NCBI GenBank assembly: GCA_036321625.1
Contig: CP143259.1
Span: 1,166,001-1,230,000, forward strand
Reading direction: 5' to 3'
Source: Peptoniphilaceae bacterium AMB_02
GTDB taxonomy: Bacteria > Bacillota > Clostridia > Tissierellales > Peptoniphilaceae
DNA: 64,000 nucleotides
A model generated the notes under the pieces. The model was given only the letters and a program-made list of their open reading frames with translations, was not told the origin of the DNA and did no database searches. The translations under genes and the position numbers were made by a program. This document shows, one piece after another, positions 28,406 through 37,307 of the stretch (positions are counted from its first letter, which is position 1; the number at the start of each line of letters is the position of its first letter).

Positions 28406-28578
28406 CTCCTACTATTACTCATTTTATCATAAAAAGCCTAATATATACACCTTTATGCTAAAAGTGTTTATTATTTATATAAATTTTAGTTCATATAGGA
28501 CATAAATGGAAAACATTCTTATTATCAGGAATAGAAATTTAATATTTTTTATGATAATATATCTTAGAGGTGATTAAA

Positions 28579-28665
28579 ATGAAACATAGTAAAATTGTTA
28601 GAATAGCTGCAATTGTTTTAGCACTATTAATGATTATTCCCGGTATAGTACAAATTTTTAGATAA
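28579..28665 (+). CDS. 28-residue single-span membrane peptide upstream of recX
   Basis: A very short gene preceded by GAGGTGATTAAA and ending 1 nt before the recX ATG. The peptide has a basic N-terminus (MKHSKIVR), one hydrophobic span (about residues 8-24) and a basic C-terminus. Its size and form resemble the Prli42/DUF4044 class of small Firmicute membrane peptides, but I cannot confirm membership. The ribosome site and tight junction with recX support a real gene. Confidence 0.55.
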   Translation: MKHSKIVRIAAIVLALLMIIPGIVQIFR

Positions 28666-28666
28666 A

Positions 28667-29278
28667 ATGATATTAAAGAATATTGATTACGATTCTTCTA
28701 CTTCACTGTTCCAAATAACAATAGATGACTTAATATATCATTTAACTTATGAACAGATTGAAGAATTAAATTTATCTGAGGATACAGAGCTTGATGACCC
28801 ATTAGTTATAAAAATAACAAGTTTTTCTGACTATAATTTGGCAAAATCATCTGCTCTGAAATATGCAAGTCGTAGAACGATGTCTTCATATAAACTCATG
28901 TCTTACCTTGAGAGAAAAGGAATTGAGAAAACCGCAGTTGACAAAATTATAGATGAATTCTCTAAAATTGGTCTACTGGATGATAAAGCTTATGTAAAAA
29001 ATTATATTCAAGATAAAAAAGAATACAACCGAATGTCGAAGAAAATGATAAAATACAAGCTTTTACAGGAAGGCTTTGACTCTAAGCAAGTAGATGAGCA
29101 ATTACATGAATATACTGAGGAAGAAGAGCTTTCTAATGCGTCATATTTATTAGAAAGTAAATATAAGAATATTGAGAGTAACGATTATAATGCTAAAAAT
29201 AAGGCTTACCAATATCTTTATAGAAAGGGTTTTTCTAACGACATAATTAATAAGGTTATACTGGAGGCTGAAGATTGA
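28667..29278 (+). CDS. recX: regulatory protein RecX
   Basis: A 203-residue helical-repeat protein that modulates RecA filaments. The family segments are visible: ALKYASRRTMSSYKLMSYLERKG, IIDEFSKIGLLDDKAYVKNYI and the C-terminal KAYQYLYRKGFSNDIINKVI. The N-terminal part (about 60 residues) is the variable extension seen in Firmicutes. It overlaps the GIY-YIG gene by 4 nt. Confidence 0.88.
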   Translation: MILKNIDYDSSTSLFQITIDDLIYHLTYEQIEELNLSEDTELDDPLVIKITSFSDYNLAKSSALKYASRRTMSSYKLMSYLERKGIEKTAVDKIIDEFSKIGLLDDKAYVKNYIQDKKEYNRMSKKMIKYKLLQEGFDSKQVDEQLHEYTEEEELSNASYLLESKYKNIESNDYNAKNKAYQYLYRKGFSNDIINKVILEAED

Positions 29279-29556
29279 AGTATTATGTGTATATATTAAA
29301 CTGCTCTGATAATACTTATTATACAGGTATTACCAATAATCTGTTGGAAAGAATAAAAGTCCATAATGAAGGCAAAGCCTCAAAGTATACAAGAGGAAGA
29401 ATACCTGTAGAATACGTATACATCGAAGAAGTACTGGATAAAAGCGAAGCATTAAAAAGGGAAATAGCTATAAAAAAACTGCCAAGACCTAAAAAACTTG
29501 ATCTTATAAATCAGAATACTGATAAGCTGGAGAAATATAATAAAAGTGCCGATTAG
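29275..29556 (+). CDS. GIY-YIG nuclease-superfamily protein (UPF0213/YhbQ type)
   Basis: A 93-residue single-domain protein. The motif YVYILNCSDNTYYTGITNN at the N-terminus contains the GIY-YIG-type tyrosines, and VHNEGKASKYTRGRIPVEYVY follows, as in the YhbQ/YazA family. Cellular role unknown, possibly DNA processing given the adjacent recX. The start overlaps the recX stop (TGAAG with TTG/ATG context), so the exact start is uncertain by a few codons. Confidence 0.85.
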   Translation: MKYYVYILNCSDNTYYTGITNNLLERIKVHNEGKASKYTRGRIPVEYVYIEEVLDKSEALKREIAIKKLPRPKKLDLINQNTDKLEKYNKSAD

Positions 29557-29571
29557 AAAATCGACACTTTT
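29542..29571. terminator. bidirectional terminator between GIY-YIG and lipoprotein genes
   Basis: AAAAGTGCCGAT pairs with ATCGACACTTTT with one mismatch, and T residues follow on the plus strand. The A-rich 5' side gives a T tail on the minus strand as well. Confidence 0.8.
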
Positions 29572-29573
29572 AT

Positions 29574-31073
29574 TTAGTGTGAAATTATAAAATTCATAGG
29601 TATAATCTCTTGATTTTTAATAGTTTCTTCCCAAACAGTAGCTTGCTCACCCATTATCCATTGAGCCATTATTATACGATCATTTTCGTTAATTTTAGCC
29701 GACATTAAACTTTCATTACTTATTATGCCATCATTCAAATCAAAAGCTAATAATTCATTATTATTTTGAACGATTAGCACACTTTTATCCGGAGATGTAT
29801 AAGCATCGATTGCTCCTGGTAATTTAGTTCTTACAGCATCCCAAGGCACTGAAAGTGATTCCTGGTCTATTAAGTCTATTGTGGGAATCAGATTAATTCT
29901 AAACTCTCTGGTTTGAAGATTATTATTAACTCTCATATTAATATTCGAAATAAAATTCCATCTATCATTAGTTCTTTTTATTCCAATATTTGAAAAATCT
30001 AAATCGTCAAGTAAATCTGCTTCAATAGTACTTGCACTAAGGATTTTTGCAGTTTCATCCTTAAATGTTTGTATGCCCAATTCACCTGCAATATCCAATA
30101 TGCTAAGTTTGGTATTGTCTGACAATTTATTTAAATCGTAAATACCATATGTCCTTTCAGAACTTATATAGTCATATATCTCCAGTGCAACATGATCTTT
30201 TCCTAAATAAATAATAGAATTATTGTTCTTTTCTCCCAATAAGTATCTACTGCTTTCTTTATTTCCTACTGCAAGTGAGTAAGAAAAAAGTATATCTCTT
30301 GTACCTCTATCATCTATAATATGCTCTTGACCTACCATCCAAAAACCTGTAGTTCTTGGTATTAAAAGATTTTTAATAGAATAAATAAGTGGTTTATGCT
30401 TATTATTTCTTCTAAATAATACAGTTCGATAAGTATAATAACTATTTCCGTTCTTATCTTTCCTAGGGGTTTTAATACCTAATAATAGAGCGATGTCATT
30501 TTTCTTATCTTCAGTAGTATTATCATCGGAACTTTTTTCTACTACTAATTCTTTTACATTAGCAACTATCTCTTTTGAGACCTCGGTAGATGCTTTTTCA
30601 AAAACAAATAGTATACCGTCGTAAAAAAATGCTATCTCTTTTTCGTTAATAACAAAGATATCTTGATAAAAATACTGACCGTCAGTAACGGTAAATACCG
30701 TCCCTTCCCCTTTAATGTATTTTTCAGTTTCTTTTATTTCTTTACTTAAGTCTTTAATTAACTCAGAAAAGTTCAGATATCTGGTTTTAAAATTTGGTTT
30801 AGCAGTATATCTGCTTTCAAACTTTACTATTTCATCCGATAAATAAAACCACTCGGTTTTAGAATATTTTTCTAATATATCTGATTCCAAGTTCTCCGGT
30901 ACGACCTTGTCTTTTAATTTCCAGGTGCCCTTAATCATTAGATTTCGATTATTTGGCTTTCTTATATCATCAGTGACTCCTTCGAATTTTACTTTTTCTA
31001 TTAATCCTGTACATGCAGATAAGGTCAAAATCATAGTTAAGATTAGAATTAATTTATATAATTTTCTCATCAT
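29574..31073 (-). CDS. lipoprotein of the two-component operon, unknown function
   Basis: A 499-residue secreted lipoprotein. The signal peptide KLYKLILILTMILTLSAC ends in a lipobox with the Cys as lipidation site, so the body should be anchored outside the membrane. The rest contains beta-rich repeats with no recognised domain. I chose the ATG at 31073 (AAGGAATTG upstream). It overlaps the end of the histidine kinase by 20 nt. Position and topology recall YycH/YycI-type regulators of WalK-like kinases, but no sequence match is claimed. Confidence 0.75.
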   Translation of the reverse strand: MMRKLYKLILILTMILTLSACTGLIEKVKFEGVTDDIRKPNNRNLMIKGTWKLKDKVVPENLESDILEKYSKTEWFYLSDEIVKFESRYTAKPNFKTRYLNFSELIKDLSKEIKETEKYIKGEGTVFTVTDGQYFYQDIFVINEKEIAFFYDGILFVFEKASTEVSKEIVANVKELVVEKSSDDNTTEDKKNDIALLLGIKTPRKDKNGNSYYTYRTVLFRRNNKHKPLIYSIKNLLIPRTTGFWMVGQEHIIDDRGTRDILFSYSLAVGNKESSRYLLGEKNNNSIIYLGKDHVALEIYDYISSERTYGIYDLNKLSDNTKLSILDIAGELGIQTFKDETAKILSASTIEADLLDDLDFSNIGIKRTNDRWNFISNINMRVNNNLQTREFRINLIPTIDLIDQESLSVPWDAVRTKLPGAIDAYTSPDKSVLIVQNNNELLAFDLNDGIISNESLMSAKINENDRIIMAQWIMGEQATVWEETIKNQEIIPMNFIISH

Positions 31074-32490
31074 CAATTCCTTTTGGAAGGGAAACTGCAA
31101 TTTTCGTTCCTTCTCCTATTTTACTTTCAATAATCATTTTGCCATCGTGCAGTTTTACTATTTCCTCACATATTGATAGTCCTAGACCTGTATGCGAATT
31201 ACTATCTCTTCCTTTATAGAACTTACCCGTAATAAGAGCAATTTCTTCTGAATCAATTCCGATACCTGTATCTATTACCTCAATGATGACTACATCGTCT
31301 TTTTCGAATAAGTTGGTAATGACGACTCCCTCATTCTCAGTAAATTTTAGTGAATTATCGAGCAGGTTTATCAATACTTGACGTATTCTATTTTTATCTA
31401 CAACTGCCTTTGTGTTTTCGTGATCATAGTTTAATATCATGTTAATTCCGGAGTTTTTAGCCCTAGGCATTAGCTGCTTATTAATTGACTTTACAAGTGA
31501 AGTTAGATTTACAATTTCTTTGTTTAAATCGATTCGTCCCGCAGTAAATCTCGAAAAATCAAGCAATTCTTCTACCATGCTCTTTAATCTATCCGATTCT
31601 TTTTCAATAATAATAAGACCTTCTCTAGTTAGAGAATCTTCTTCCACTTCGTCTTGCAGAGTAACTGCCCATCCTTTAATGGATGTCAAAGGAGTGCGGA
31701 GTTCATGCGAAATTGAAGAAATAAAGTCATTTTTCAGCTGTTCTTTCTTGTTGATATTATCGGTGATAAAGTTCATAGTACTTGCCAGCTTGCCGATTTC
31801 ATCATCACTGCTTTCATCGGCTCTTTCATTAAATTTACCTTCGGCCAATTTTGAAGCAACCTGAGTTAATTCATTAATCGGTTTTACTATCGAATTTGCA
31901 ATTATGAAACTGACGATTATCATAGCTCCTGTTAATACAACACCAAAAATAATAAATATATAGTTTCTCTTTAAGATAATATTATCTATTTGTCTTAGTG
32001 ATGTAATCAGTCTGATTATTCCGACTTGTTCAGTTCTATTATATAGTGGCGAGGAATATGACATTACATTATAATCATCATATGAAGGTACATGTACGCT
32101 TCTCCCCTCTTTTCCTCCTCTAGCCATATTGACATCGTCAGTGTCGATTATCTTACCAACTGAAGTAGTTCCAAGATTGTCCAATAGCACTCTACCGGCA
32201 TTATCCAAAATTTGTACCTGTGAAACATTTTGTCTATAGTATTGATCTCTGTCTTCCAATATGGACTGTTCCAAAGTATTATCAGATAGATAAGATAGAT
32301 ATAGTTCCGCACTATATTTAGCTTGGCTTCTAAGTATCCCTTCAACTGTGGAATAATAATAGTATCGTACTGAATACATTAGGAATATTTCAAATATGAA
32401 AATTGAAATAATAAACAGAAATAGATAATTTCCTACAATTGTATTCTTTATACTACCACCATGGGTCTTTTTGTTTAATTTTGCTTCCAC
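31054..32490 (-). CDS. membrane sensor histidine kinase (WalK/ResE-like)
   Basis: A 478-residue kinase with two membrane spans (about residues 18-40 and 178-200) flanking a PAS/CACHE-like extracytoplasmic sensor. A HAMP domain with PINELTQVASKLAEG, a HisKA domain with SSISHELRTPLTS, and a HATPase domain with NLLDNSLKF, DTGIGID and TGLGLS follow. The start is a GTG at 32490 that lies inside the end of the response regulator gene. It is followed by a lipoprotein gene. There is no cytoplasmic PAS domain, unlike canonical WalK. Confidence 0.88.
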   Translation of the reverse strand: MEAKLNKKTHGGSIKNTIVGNYLFLFIISIFIFEIFLMYSVRYYYYSTVEGILRSQAKYSAELYLSYLSDNTLEQSILEDRDQYYRQNVSQVQILDNAGRVLLDNLGTTSVGKIIDTDDVNMARGGKEGRSVHVPSYDDYNVMSYSSPLYNRTEQVGIIRLITSLRQIDNIILKRNYIFIIFGVVLTGAMIIVSFIIANSIVKPINELTQVASKLAEGKFNERADESSDDEIGKLASTMNFITDNINKKEQLKNDFISSISHELRTPLTSIKGWAVTLQDEVEEDSLTREGLIIIEKESDRLKSMVEELLDFSRFTAGRIDLNKEIVNLTSLVKSINKQLMPRAKNSGINMILNYDHENTKAVVDKNRIRQVLINLLDNSLKFTENEGVVITNLFEKDDVVIIEVIDTGIGIDSEEIALITGKFYKGRDSNSHTGLGLSICEEIVKLHDGKMIIESKIGEGTKIAVSLPKGIDDEKII

Positions 32491-33161
32491 CTATAACCAA
32501 TCCCCCAGACAGTTTCAAGATATTCAGGCTTGCTCGGATCATCTTCAATCTTCGCTCTGATTCTTCTTATATTAACGTCTACTATCTTAGTTTCTCCCAC
32601 ATAATCAGGTCCCCAGGTCAAATCTAATAACTCACTCCTACTGAAAGCCTTACCCGGGTTTGCAATAAATAAACTGATTATAGAGAGTTCAGTTGGAGTC
32701 AATTCGATTTCCTTATTGTTTTTATAGAATGATCTGGAATATCTGTCGAGTTTAAACGGACCATCATTGATTTCGTCCTTATTTTTAACTGATACATCAA
32801 GTCTCCTTATTAAGGACTTAATTCTGAGGATTAGCTCCTTAGGATTAAATGGTTTAACCATATAATCATCTGTTCCGCTTTCCAGACCGATAATTTTATC
32901 AACATCTTGCGTCTTTGCGGTTAGCATTATTATCCCAAGCTTAGGGAATTCCTTTCTAATTATTTGACATACTTCATACCCATCTATTCCCGGTAGCATG
33001 ATATCTAAAATTACCAAATCGGGATTTTCACTCCTGACTAGTTCTACACCTTGCTCACCTGTCTCTGCTTCAATTACTTCAAATCCTTCTCTTTCTAGAT
33101 TTATCTTAGTAAACTTTCTTATGCTTTGTTCATCTTCAACTAATAATATTCTTCGTTTCAT
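32475..33161 (-). CDS. OmpR/PhoB-family response regulator (WalR-like)
   Basis: A 228-residue regulator with a receiver domain (LVEDEQS, phospho-acceptor Asp in LVILDIMLPG, and Lys in VKPFNPKEL) and a C-terminal winged-helix domain ending VWGIGYRW. The ATG at 33161 has GGGAG 5 nt upstream and is preferred over a longer start inside glcK. It overlaps the kinase by 16 nt and follows glcK by 1 nt. Confidence 0.9.
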   Translation of the reverse strand: MKRRILLVEDEQSIRKFTKINLEREGFEVIEAETGEQGVELVRSENPDLVILDIMLPGIDGYEVCQIIRKEFPKLGIIMLTAKTQDVDKIIGLESGTDDYMVKPFNPKELILRIKSLIRRLDVSVKNKDEINDGPFKLDRYSRSFYKNNKEIELTPTELSIISLFIANPGKAFSRSELLDLTWGPDYVGETKIVDVNIRRIRAKIEDDPSKPEYLETVWGIGYRWKQN

Positions 33162-33162
33162 T

Positions 33163-34071
33163 TTAACTCCCTTGTTTGTCAATTACATCTAAAACACTTT
33201 TAGCTGCGCCTATAATTCCGGAATCATTTAAGAATTTTGCCGGAACTATTTTTATGCCTTCTGGTCTATTACATTTTTCATTAAATCTCTCAAGTAGCAA
33301 TGACCACCACTTCTCTCTGGAATTAATAAAACCGCCACCCAGAATGACACCTTCCGGATCATGACAATTTTTAATACTCACTAAAAAAGTAGCTAAATCG
33401 TCAACAAACTTGTCCAAAGCGGCTCTAGCTGATTCATCACTCTCTATTTTACTAATTATTTCATGTCCGTCTAAAATATCATTTGTTAACTCCTCATAAT
33501 TGATAGATAGCGCCGAACCTGCAATATATTTTTCTGCACATCCTAATTGTCCGCAATTACAAGCTCTACCATTTGGGTATAGTATCATATGCCCCAATTC
33601 AGCGCCTTGGTAATTAGCTCCTAGCCATAACCCCATAGCCTCATGATAGATTGCACCACCCAGACCTGTGCCTAGAGTAAGCATTACAAAACTCTTTAAA
33701 TCCTTGCCGGATCCAACCCATTTTTCACATAGAGCAGCCATATTTGCATCATTTTCTATTCTCAGTTCTTTTCCGGGAAAGTACCGACTAAATGTCTTGT
33801 GCATATTCAAGCCGGTCCAGCCTTTAATATTACCTGCAAATTCAACAATACCATCGTCGGAATTGATAAAACCCGGGGAAGTTATTCCAATGCCAATGAT
33901 ATCGTCTTCCATAATGGATTGAACAGCTTCTACGATTCTCTTAATAACGACATCTCTACCTTGACCAGCAAGTGTCTCGAGAATTATATTATTACAAATT
34001 TTACCGGTATCATCTACAACCCCGGCATTTATCTTTGTGCCACCCAAATCAACACCAATCACTCTTCTCAT
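33163..34071 (-). CDS. glcK: ROK-family glucokinase
   Basis: A 302-residue sugar kinase. The ATP-binding DLGGTKINAG motif is near the N-terminus, the catalytic Asp is in ENDANMAAL, and the ROK zinc site is seen as CNCGQLGCAEKYIAG. Its likely role is ATP-dependent phosphorylation of glucose. I start at the ATG at 34071, which follows GGAGGAATTT; a TTG at 34083 would place the ribosome site inside the gene. Confidence 0.85.
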   Translation of the reverse strand: MRRVIGVDLGGTKINAGVVDDTGKICNNIILETLAGQGRDVVIKRIVEAVQSIMEDDIIGIGITSPGFINSDDGIVEFAGNIKGWTGLNMHKTFSRYFPGKELRIENDANMAALCEKWVGSGKDLKSFVMLTLGTGLGGAIYHEAMGLWLGANYQGAELGHMILYPNGRACNCGQLGCAEKYIAGSALSINYEELTNDILDGHEIISKIESDESARAALDKFVDDLATFLVSIKNCHDPEGVILGGGFINSREKWWSLLLERFNEKCNRPEGIKIVPAKFLNDSGIIGAAKSVLDVIDKQGS

Positions 34072-34100
34072 AAATTCCTCCAAGTCCTTTAATTTAGGTA

Positions 34101-35732
34101 TTAAACATTCCCAATAAACTCTCTAAGTATTGAGCTTTGGGGTACTACACTATCATTATCTATAGTTATGAAATAGTTTAAAAACCTTTGTAATCTTTTT
34201 ACATCCTTGTAACATTCATAACTATTGTCTATATCATCAAATAAATCTATCACATGTTTTTTTAATATGGCAATCTCATATATTAAAGCAGAATCCAAAT
34301 GGTAATTAGCTTCATCTTGGAATGGGAAAATCCATTTTTCTTCGCCTTTTAATACTGATTTCCATAACTCAAAAGTCTCAACCGCCGAATAACCTCTGAA
34401 GTTGGAATCTCTTACAAGTCTTCTTAAAAGTCTAACATCAGTCGCTGATATCCTATTATGTTTATCAAGGTTTAATTGAGTAAGTGCACTTATATACACC
34501 TTATACTTATTTTTACCCGGAACATCCTGAGTTAACAGCGGATTTAATGCATGAATACCCTCAATAATTATGGGATGATCAGAATCTGTGAAGATAAACT
34601 GATTTGATTTCTCTCTTTTTCCGGTATGGAAATTATAATGAGGTAATTGTATAGTCTTGCCATCCAATAATGCTAATAAGTCATCATTAAAGTACTTAAT
34701 ATCAACAGCATGTATGGTTTCAAAATTTGGATTTCCATTTTCATCCAGTGGAGTATTGGCTCTTTCTAAAAAGTAATCATCCACTGATATGGAAAAAGGT
34801 CTTTTACCTCTTACAGCCATTTGAACCCCAAGTCTATGCGCTGTCGTAGTCTTGCCGGATGAGCTTGGACCGGCTATTAATACAAAGTTTATCTCCTCAT
34901 CTGATATTATTTCATCAGCAACCTTTGAAAGTTTATTCTCAAAATAAGCTTCAGATACTTCAATTAAATACTGGTAATCATTTTCGAGAATTGCCCTATT
35001 TAAATTTGATACATAACCAATACCCAATAAATCTGTCCATTTTTTAGAGCCCGAGAATACCTTTGCTAAACTTCTCTCTTCATAAAAAGTAGGAACCTTA
35101 TCATTACTGTTGGGTGAAGGGAACATCATGACAATTCCGGGATAGTAAAGCTTTAGATAGAAATCTTTAGCAAAAGAAGTTGAAGGTGCTAAATATCCAT
35201 GGAATGAAAATACATAGTCACCAACATAGTAAACGTCAACCTCATCTATGTCCAAAGTTTCAAGCAGTGCAACTTTTTCCACATACCCTTCAGCGGTAAA
35301 AAGTTTTAATGCAGTTTTTTTATCTACTTGTTTTCTCTCTATTACGAGATCTTCTTCAATAATCTCTCTCATTTTTTGAGTTAGGGTGGATACGAACTCA
35401 TTATTTACATCAGGACCGTTTGAGAATTCAACATATAGTCCTCCACCAATGAAATGCTCAACTTCCAACAAAGTAGCACTGTCAATTTCCTTTAAAGCAA
35501 GAGCGAGAACTAAAGTCATAGTCCTGGTTAAAATTTTATAGCCATCTTCATTTGAAGATGTAAGTAAATCTACTTCATCTCCGTCGTTTAAAACTTGATT
35601 TAAATTGTAGACGGTATTATTGACAATTGCGCCAAAATATTTGTGATAATCATCCGAATAGTTTGCTTTTAATAATTCATAAATACTTTCACCATTGTAG
35701 TCTATTTCATTTTTATTTAAAACTACCTTCAT
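34101..35732 (-). CDS. nucleoside kinase with N-terminal TGS and ThrRS-like domains
   Basis: A 543-residue fusion. The first 65 residues form a TGS domain (VVLNKNEIDYNGESIYELLK...LNDGDEVDLL). A region resembling the second editing-type domain of threonyl-tRNA synthetase follows. The C-terminal 270 residues are a uridine-kinase-like P-loop kinase with GPSSSGKTTTAHRL, DDYFLER and the IIEGIHALNP motif. The fusion is known in clostridia and is annotated as a nucleoside kinase; the function of the N-terminal half is not known. It overlaps the RluA gene by 20 nt. Confidence 0.85.
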   Translation of the reverse strand: MKVVLNKNEIDYNGESIYELLKANYSDDYHKYFGAIVNNTVYNLNQVLNDGDEVDLLTSSNEDGYKILTRTMTLVLALALKEIDSATLLEVEHFIGGGLYVEFSNGPDVNNEFVSTLTQKMREIIEEDLVIERKQVDKKTALKLFTAEGYVEKVALLETLDIDEVDVYYVGDYVFSFHGYLAPSTSFAKDFYLKLYYPGIVMMFPSPNSNDKVPTFYEERSLAKVFSGSKKWTDLLGIGYVSNLNRAILENDYQYLIEVSEAYFENKLSKVADEIISDEEINFVLIAGPSSSGKTTTAHRLGVQMAVRGKRPFSISVDDYFLERANTPLDENGNPNFETIHAVDIKYFNDDLLALLDGKTIQLPHYNFHTGKREKSNQFIFTDSDHPIIIEGIHALNPLLTQDVPGKNKYKVYISALTQLNLDKHNRISATDVRLLRRLVRDSNFRGYSAVETFELWKSVLKGEEKWIFPFQDEANYHLDSALIYEIAILKKHVIDLFDDIDNSYECYKDVKRLQRFLNYFITIDNDSVVPQSSILREFIGNV

Positions 35733-36702
35733 AAATCCCTCCGATTATTTTGCGTTCCATTTTTTCATTATAATATTTGGAATCAAGTTTAAATGCTTTT
35801 CCATTCAAATAACTCATGTCATCTTCTAATCCATCCAAAACTAATTTATAAGCAATTAAATACTGATTATCCAATCCAAAATCATCAAACAATTTCTTAT
35901 TTACGTCTTTTCTGCCATATTTTCTATCCCCAATGATAGGATGATTTATAGATGCCAAATGAGCTCTAATTTGGTGTGTTCTGCCCGTTATTAACTCAGC
36001 TTCGACTAAACTATAGTTATTCCTTGTAAAAATAGGTCTAATAAGTGTTTTTGCCTCTTGGCCTTCACTTTCGTCGGTATGCATTCTGTTTTTAGTTTCG
36101 GATTTAACCAAATTTTTATCTATTATTAATTTCTCATCCAGTATGCCAGATACTATAGTTCTATATACTCTTCTGAGAAGTCGGCTTTTTATTGCTGAAT
36201 TAACATCTTGTAAGGACCTACTGTTCTTACACCCTACCAACATGCCTGACGTGTTTCTATCCAATCTATTTGCAAAAGCAGGTACAAAAGACTTTTCAAT
36301 CCTTGGGACATACTCAACTTTTCTTATTAGATCTTCAACATATGCATCCAGTAGTGTCTTTCCGTAGTCTTCAGCTGAGGCCGGATGTGTAAGCATTCCT
36401 ACCGGTTTATATAGTATGCTTATATTTTCGTCATCATATATATAATCGATTTTAATATTGGTTTTAGTACTATATTCTTTCTTGTCGATATACTGTTCCA
36501 GTACTTCATCATAAATATAGATATTTACGATGTCACCTTCTCTCAGCATGAAATCAGGCGTAGTTCTTTTTTTATTAACTTTAATTCTTTTAGTACGAAT
36601 AAATTTTTGTAGTAATGATGCAGGTGCCTTATTTAAATATTTACTTAAAAATCTATCCAGTCTTTGATTGTCATCATTTTGTTCTATAATTATCTCTCGC
36701 AC
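35713..36702 (-). CDS. RluA-family pseudouridine synthase
   Basis: A 329-residue RNA-modifying enzyme. An N-terminal S4 RNA-binding domain (RLDRFLSKYLN...KRIKVNKKRTTPDFMLREGDIV) precedes the catalytic domain, which has FANRLDRNTSGML with the catalytic Asp and GRTHQIRAHLA. The target (rRNA or tRNA) cannot be given from sequence alone. I favour the GTG at 36702, which has GGAG 6 nt upstream; a TTG at 36714 would start inside the ribosome site. Confidence 0.9.
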   Translation of the reverse strand: MREIIIEQNDDNQRLDRFLSKYLNKAPASLLQKFIRTKRIKVNKKRTTPDFMLREGDIVNIYIYDEVLEQYIDKKEYSTKTNIKIDYIYDDENISILYKPVGMLTHPASAEDYGKTLLDAYVEDLIRKVEYVPRIEKSFVPAFANRLDRNTSGMLVGCKNSRSLQDVNSAIKSRLLRRVYRTIVSGILDEKLIIDKNLVKSETKNRMHTDESEGQEAKTLIRPIFTRNNYSLVEAELITGRTHQIRAHLASINHPIIGDRKYGRKDVNKKLFDDFGLDNQYLIAYKLVLDGLEDDMSYLNGKAFKLDSKYYNEKMERKIIGGIYEGSFK

Positions 36703-36726
36703 TTTTATCTCCAATCATATTTGTGG

Positions 36727-36757
36727 TATAATCATTACTGTATATATTAATATTATA
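36727..36757. promoter_or_regulatory. divergent promoter region between RluA and MltG-like genes
   Basis: A TATAAT is present on the plus strand at 36727-36732 and on the minus strand at 36752-36757. Neither has a clear -35, so both are tentative; together they suit the two divergent genes. Confidence 0.4.
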
Positions 36758-36796
36758 CAACAAATTGCACATTAGTACATTTTTTGAGGTGAGTTT

Positions 36797-37228
36797 ATGA
36801 AATTTCTAAACTGGATGATAGATACGGTTTATGATTTATTTGAGTACTTAATAATGCTAGCAGTTGTAACTATAGCAATATTTATAATTTTTTGGAGATT
36901 GGACGGCTTATTCGGTAGTACTTTATCTATAGTCTCTAAACCTAGTCAAGTGGTTGAGAGCACGATTAAAACTACTAAAGAAAGCGTGTCTCAAATTTTG
37001 AATTCTACATCACTTGAAGGTGAAAAACTGACGGTAAATATTCCCGAAGGAACAAGTTCAGAAGGAATCGCCAATATCCTCTTTGAATATGAGTTGATTA
37101 ATAGTAAAGAGGATTTTATCAAAGAGTTTGATTCTAAGTTTACTCAAGATAGTTTACCTTTTGGAAGTTTTGAATTTGAAATTGGTTCATCGCTAGAAAA
37201 GATATTTGAAGTACTGGAAAAGAAGTAA
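36797..37228 (+). CDS. MltG/YceG-like membrane protein lacking the catalytic domain
   Basis: A 143-residue protein with one membrane span (about residues 15-35). Its extracytoplasmic C-terminal region (about residues 74-141) has VNIPEGTSSEGIANILFEYELI, which resembles the LysM-like N-terminal domain of the endolytic murein transglycosylase MltG. The catalytic YceG domain is absent, and the frame ends cleanly at a terminator, so this seems to be a short family variant rather than a broken gene. It has a strong ribosome site GAGGTGAG and its own divergent promoter region. Confidence 0.65.
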   Translation: MKFLNWMIDTVYDLFEYLIMLAVVTIAIFIIFWRLDGLFGSTLSIVSKPSQVVESTIKTTKESVSQILNSTSLEGEKLTVNIPEGTSSEGIANILFEYELINSKEDFIKEFDSKFTQDSLPFGSFEFEIGSSLEKIFEVLEKK

Positions 37229-37265
37229 AATCCGAAATATCGAATAAAAGAATTATAGGATATAA

Positions 37266-37307
37266 AAAGACGAATCATATGAGTCCAGTAATATGTTTCG
37301 TCTTTTT
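37266..37307. terminator. bidirectional terminator after the MltG-like gene
   Basis: AAAGACGAA pairs with TTCGTCTTT, and CATAT with ATATG, in one long stem with a 10-nt loop. TTTTT on the plus strand and the A-rich start fit termination in both directions, for the MltG-like gene and the convergent DUF6648 operon. Confidence 0.8.

Noticed and set aside
32148-32345. A 65-residue frame within the histidine kinase gene
   Set aside because: It overlaps conserved kinase sensor coding sequence in another frame, has no ribosome site and no recognisable domain.
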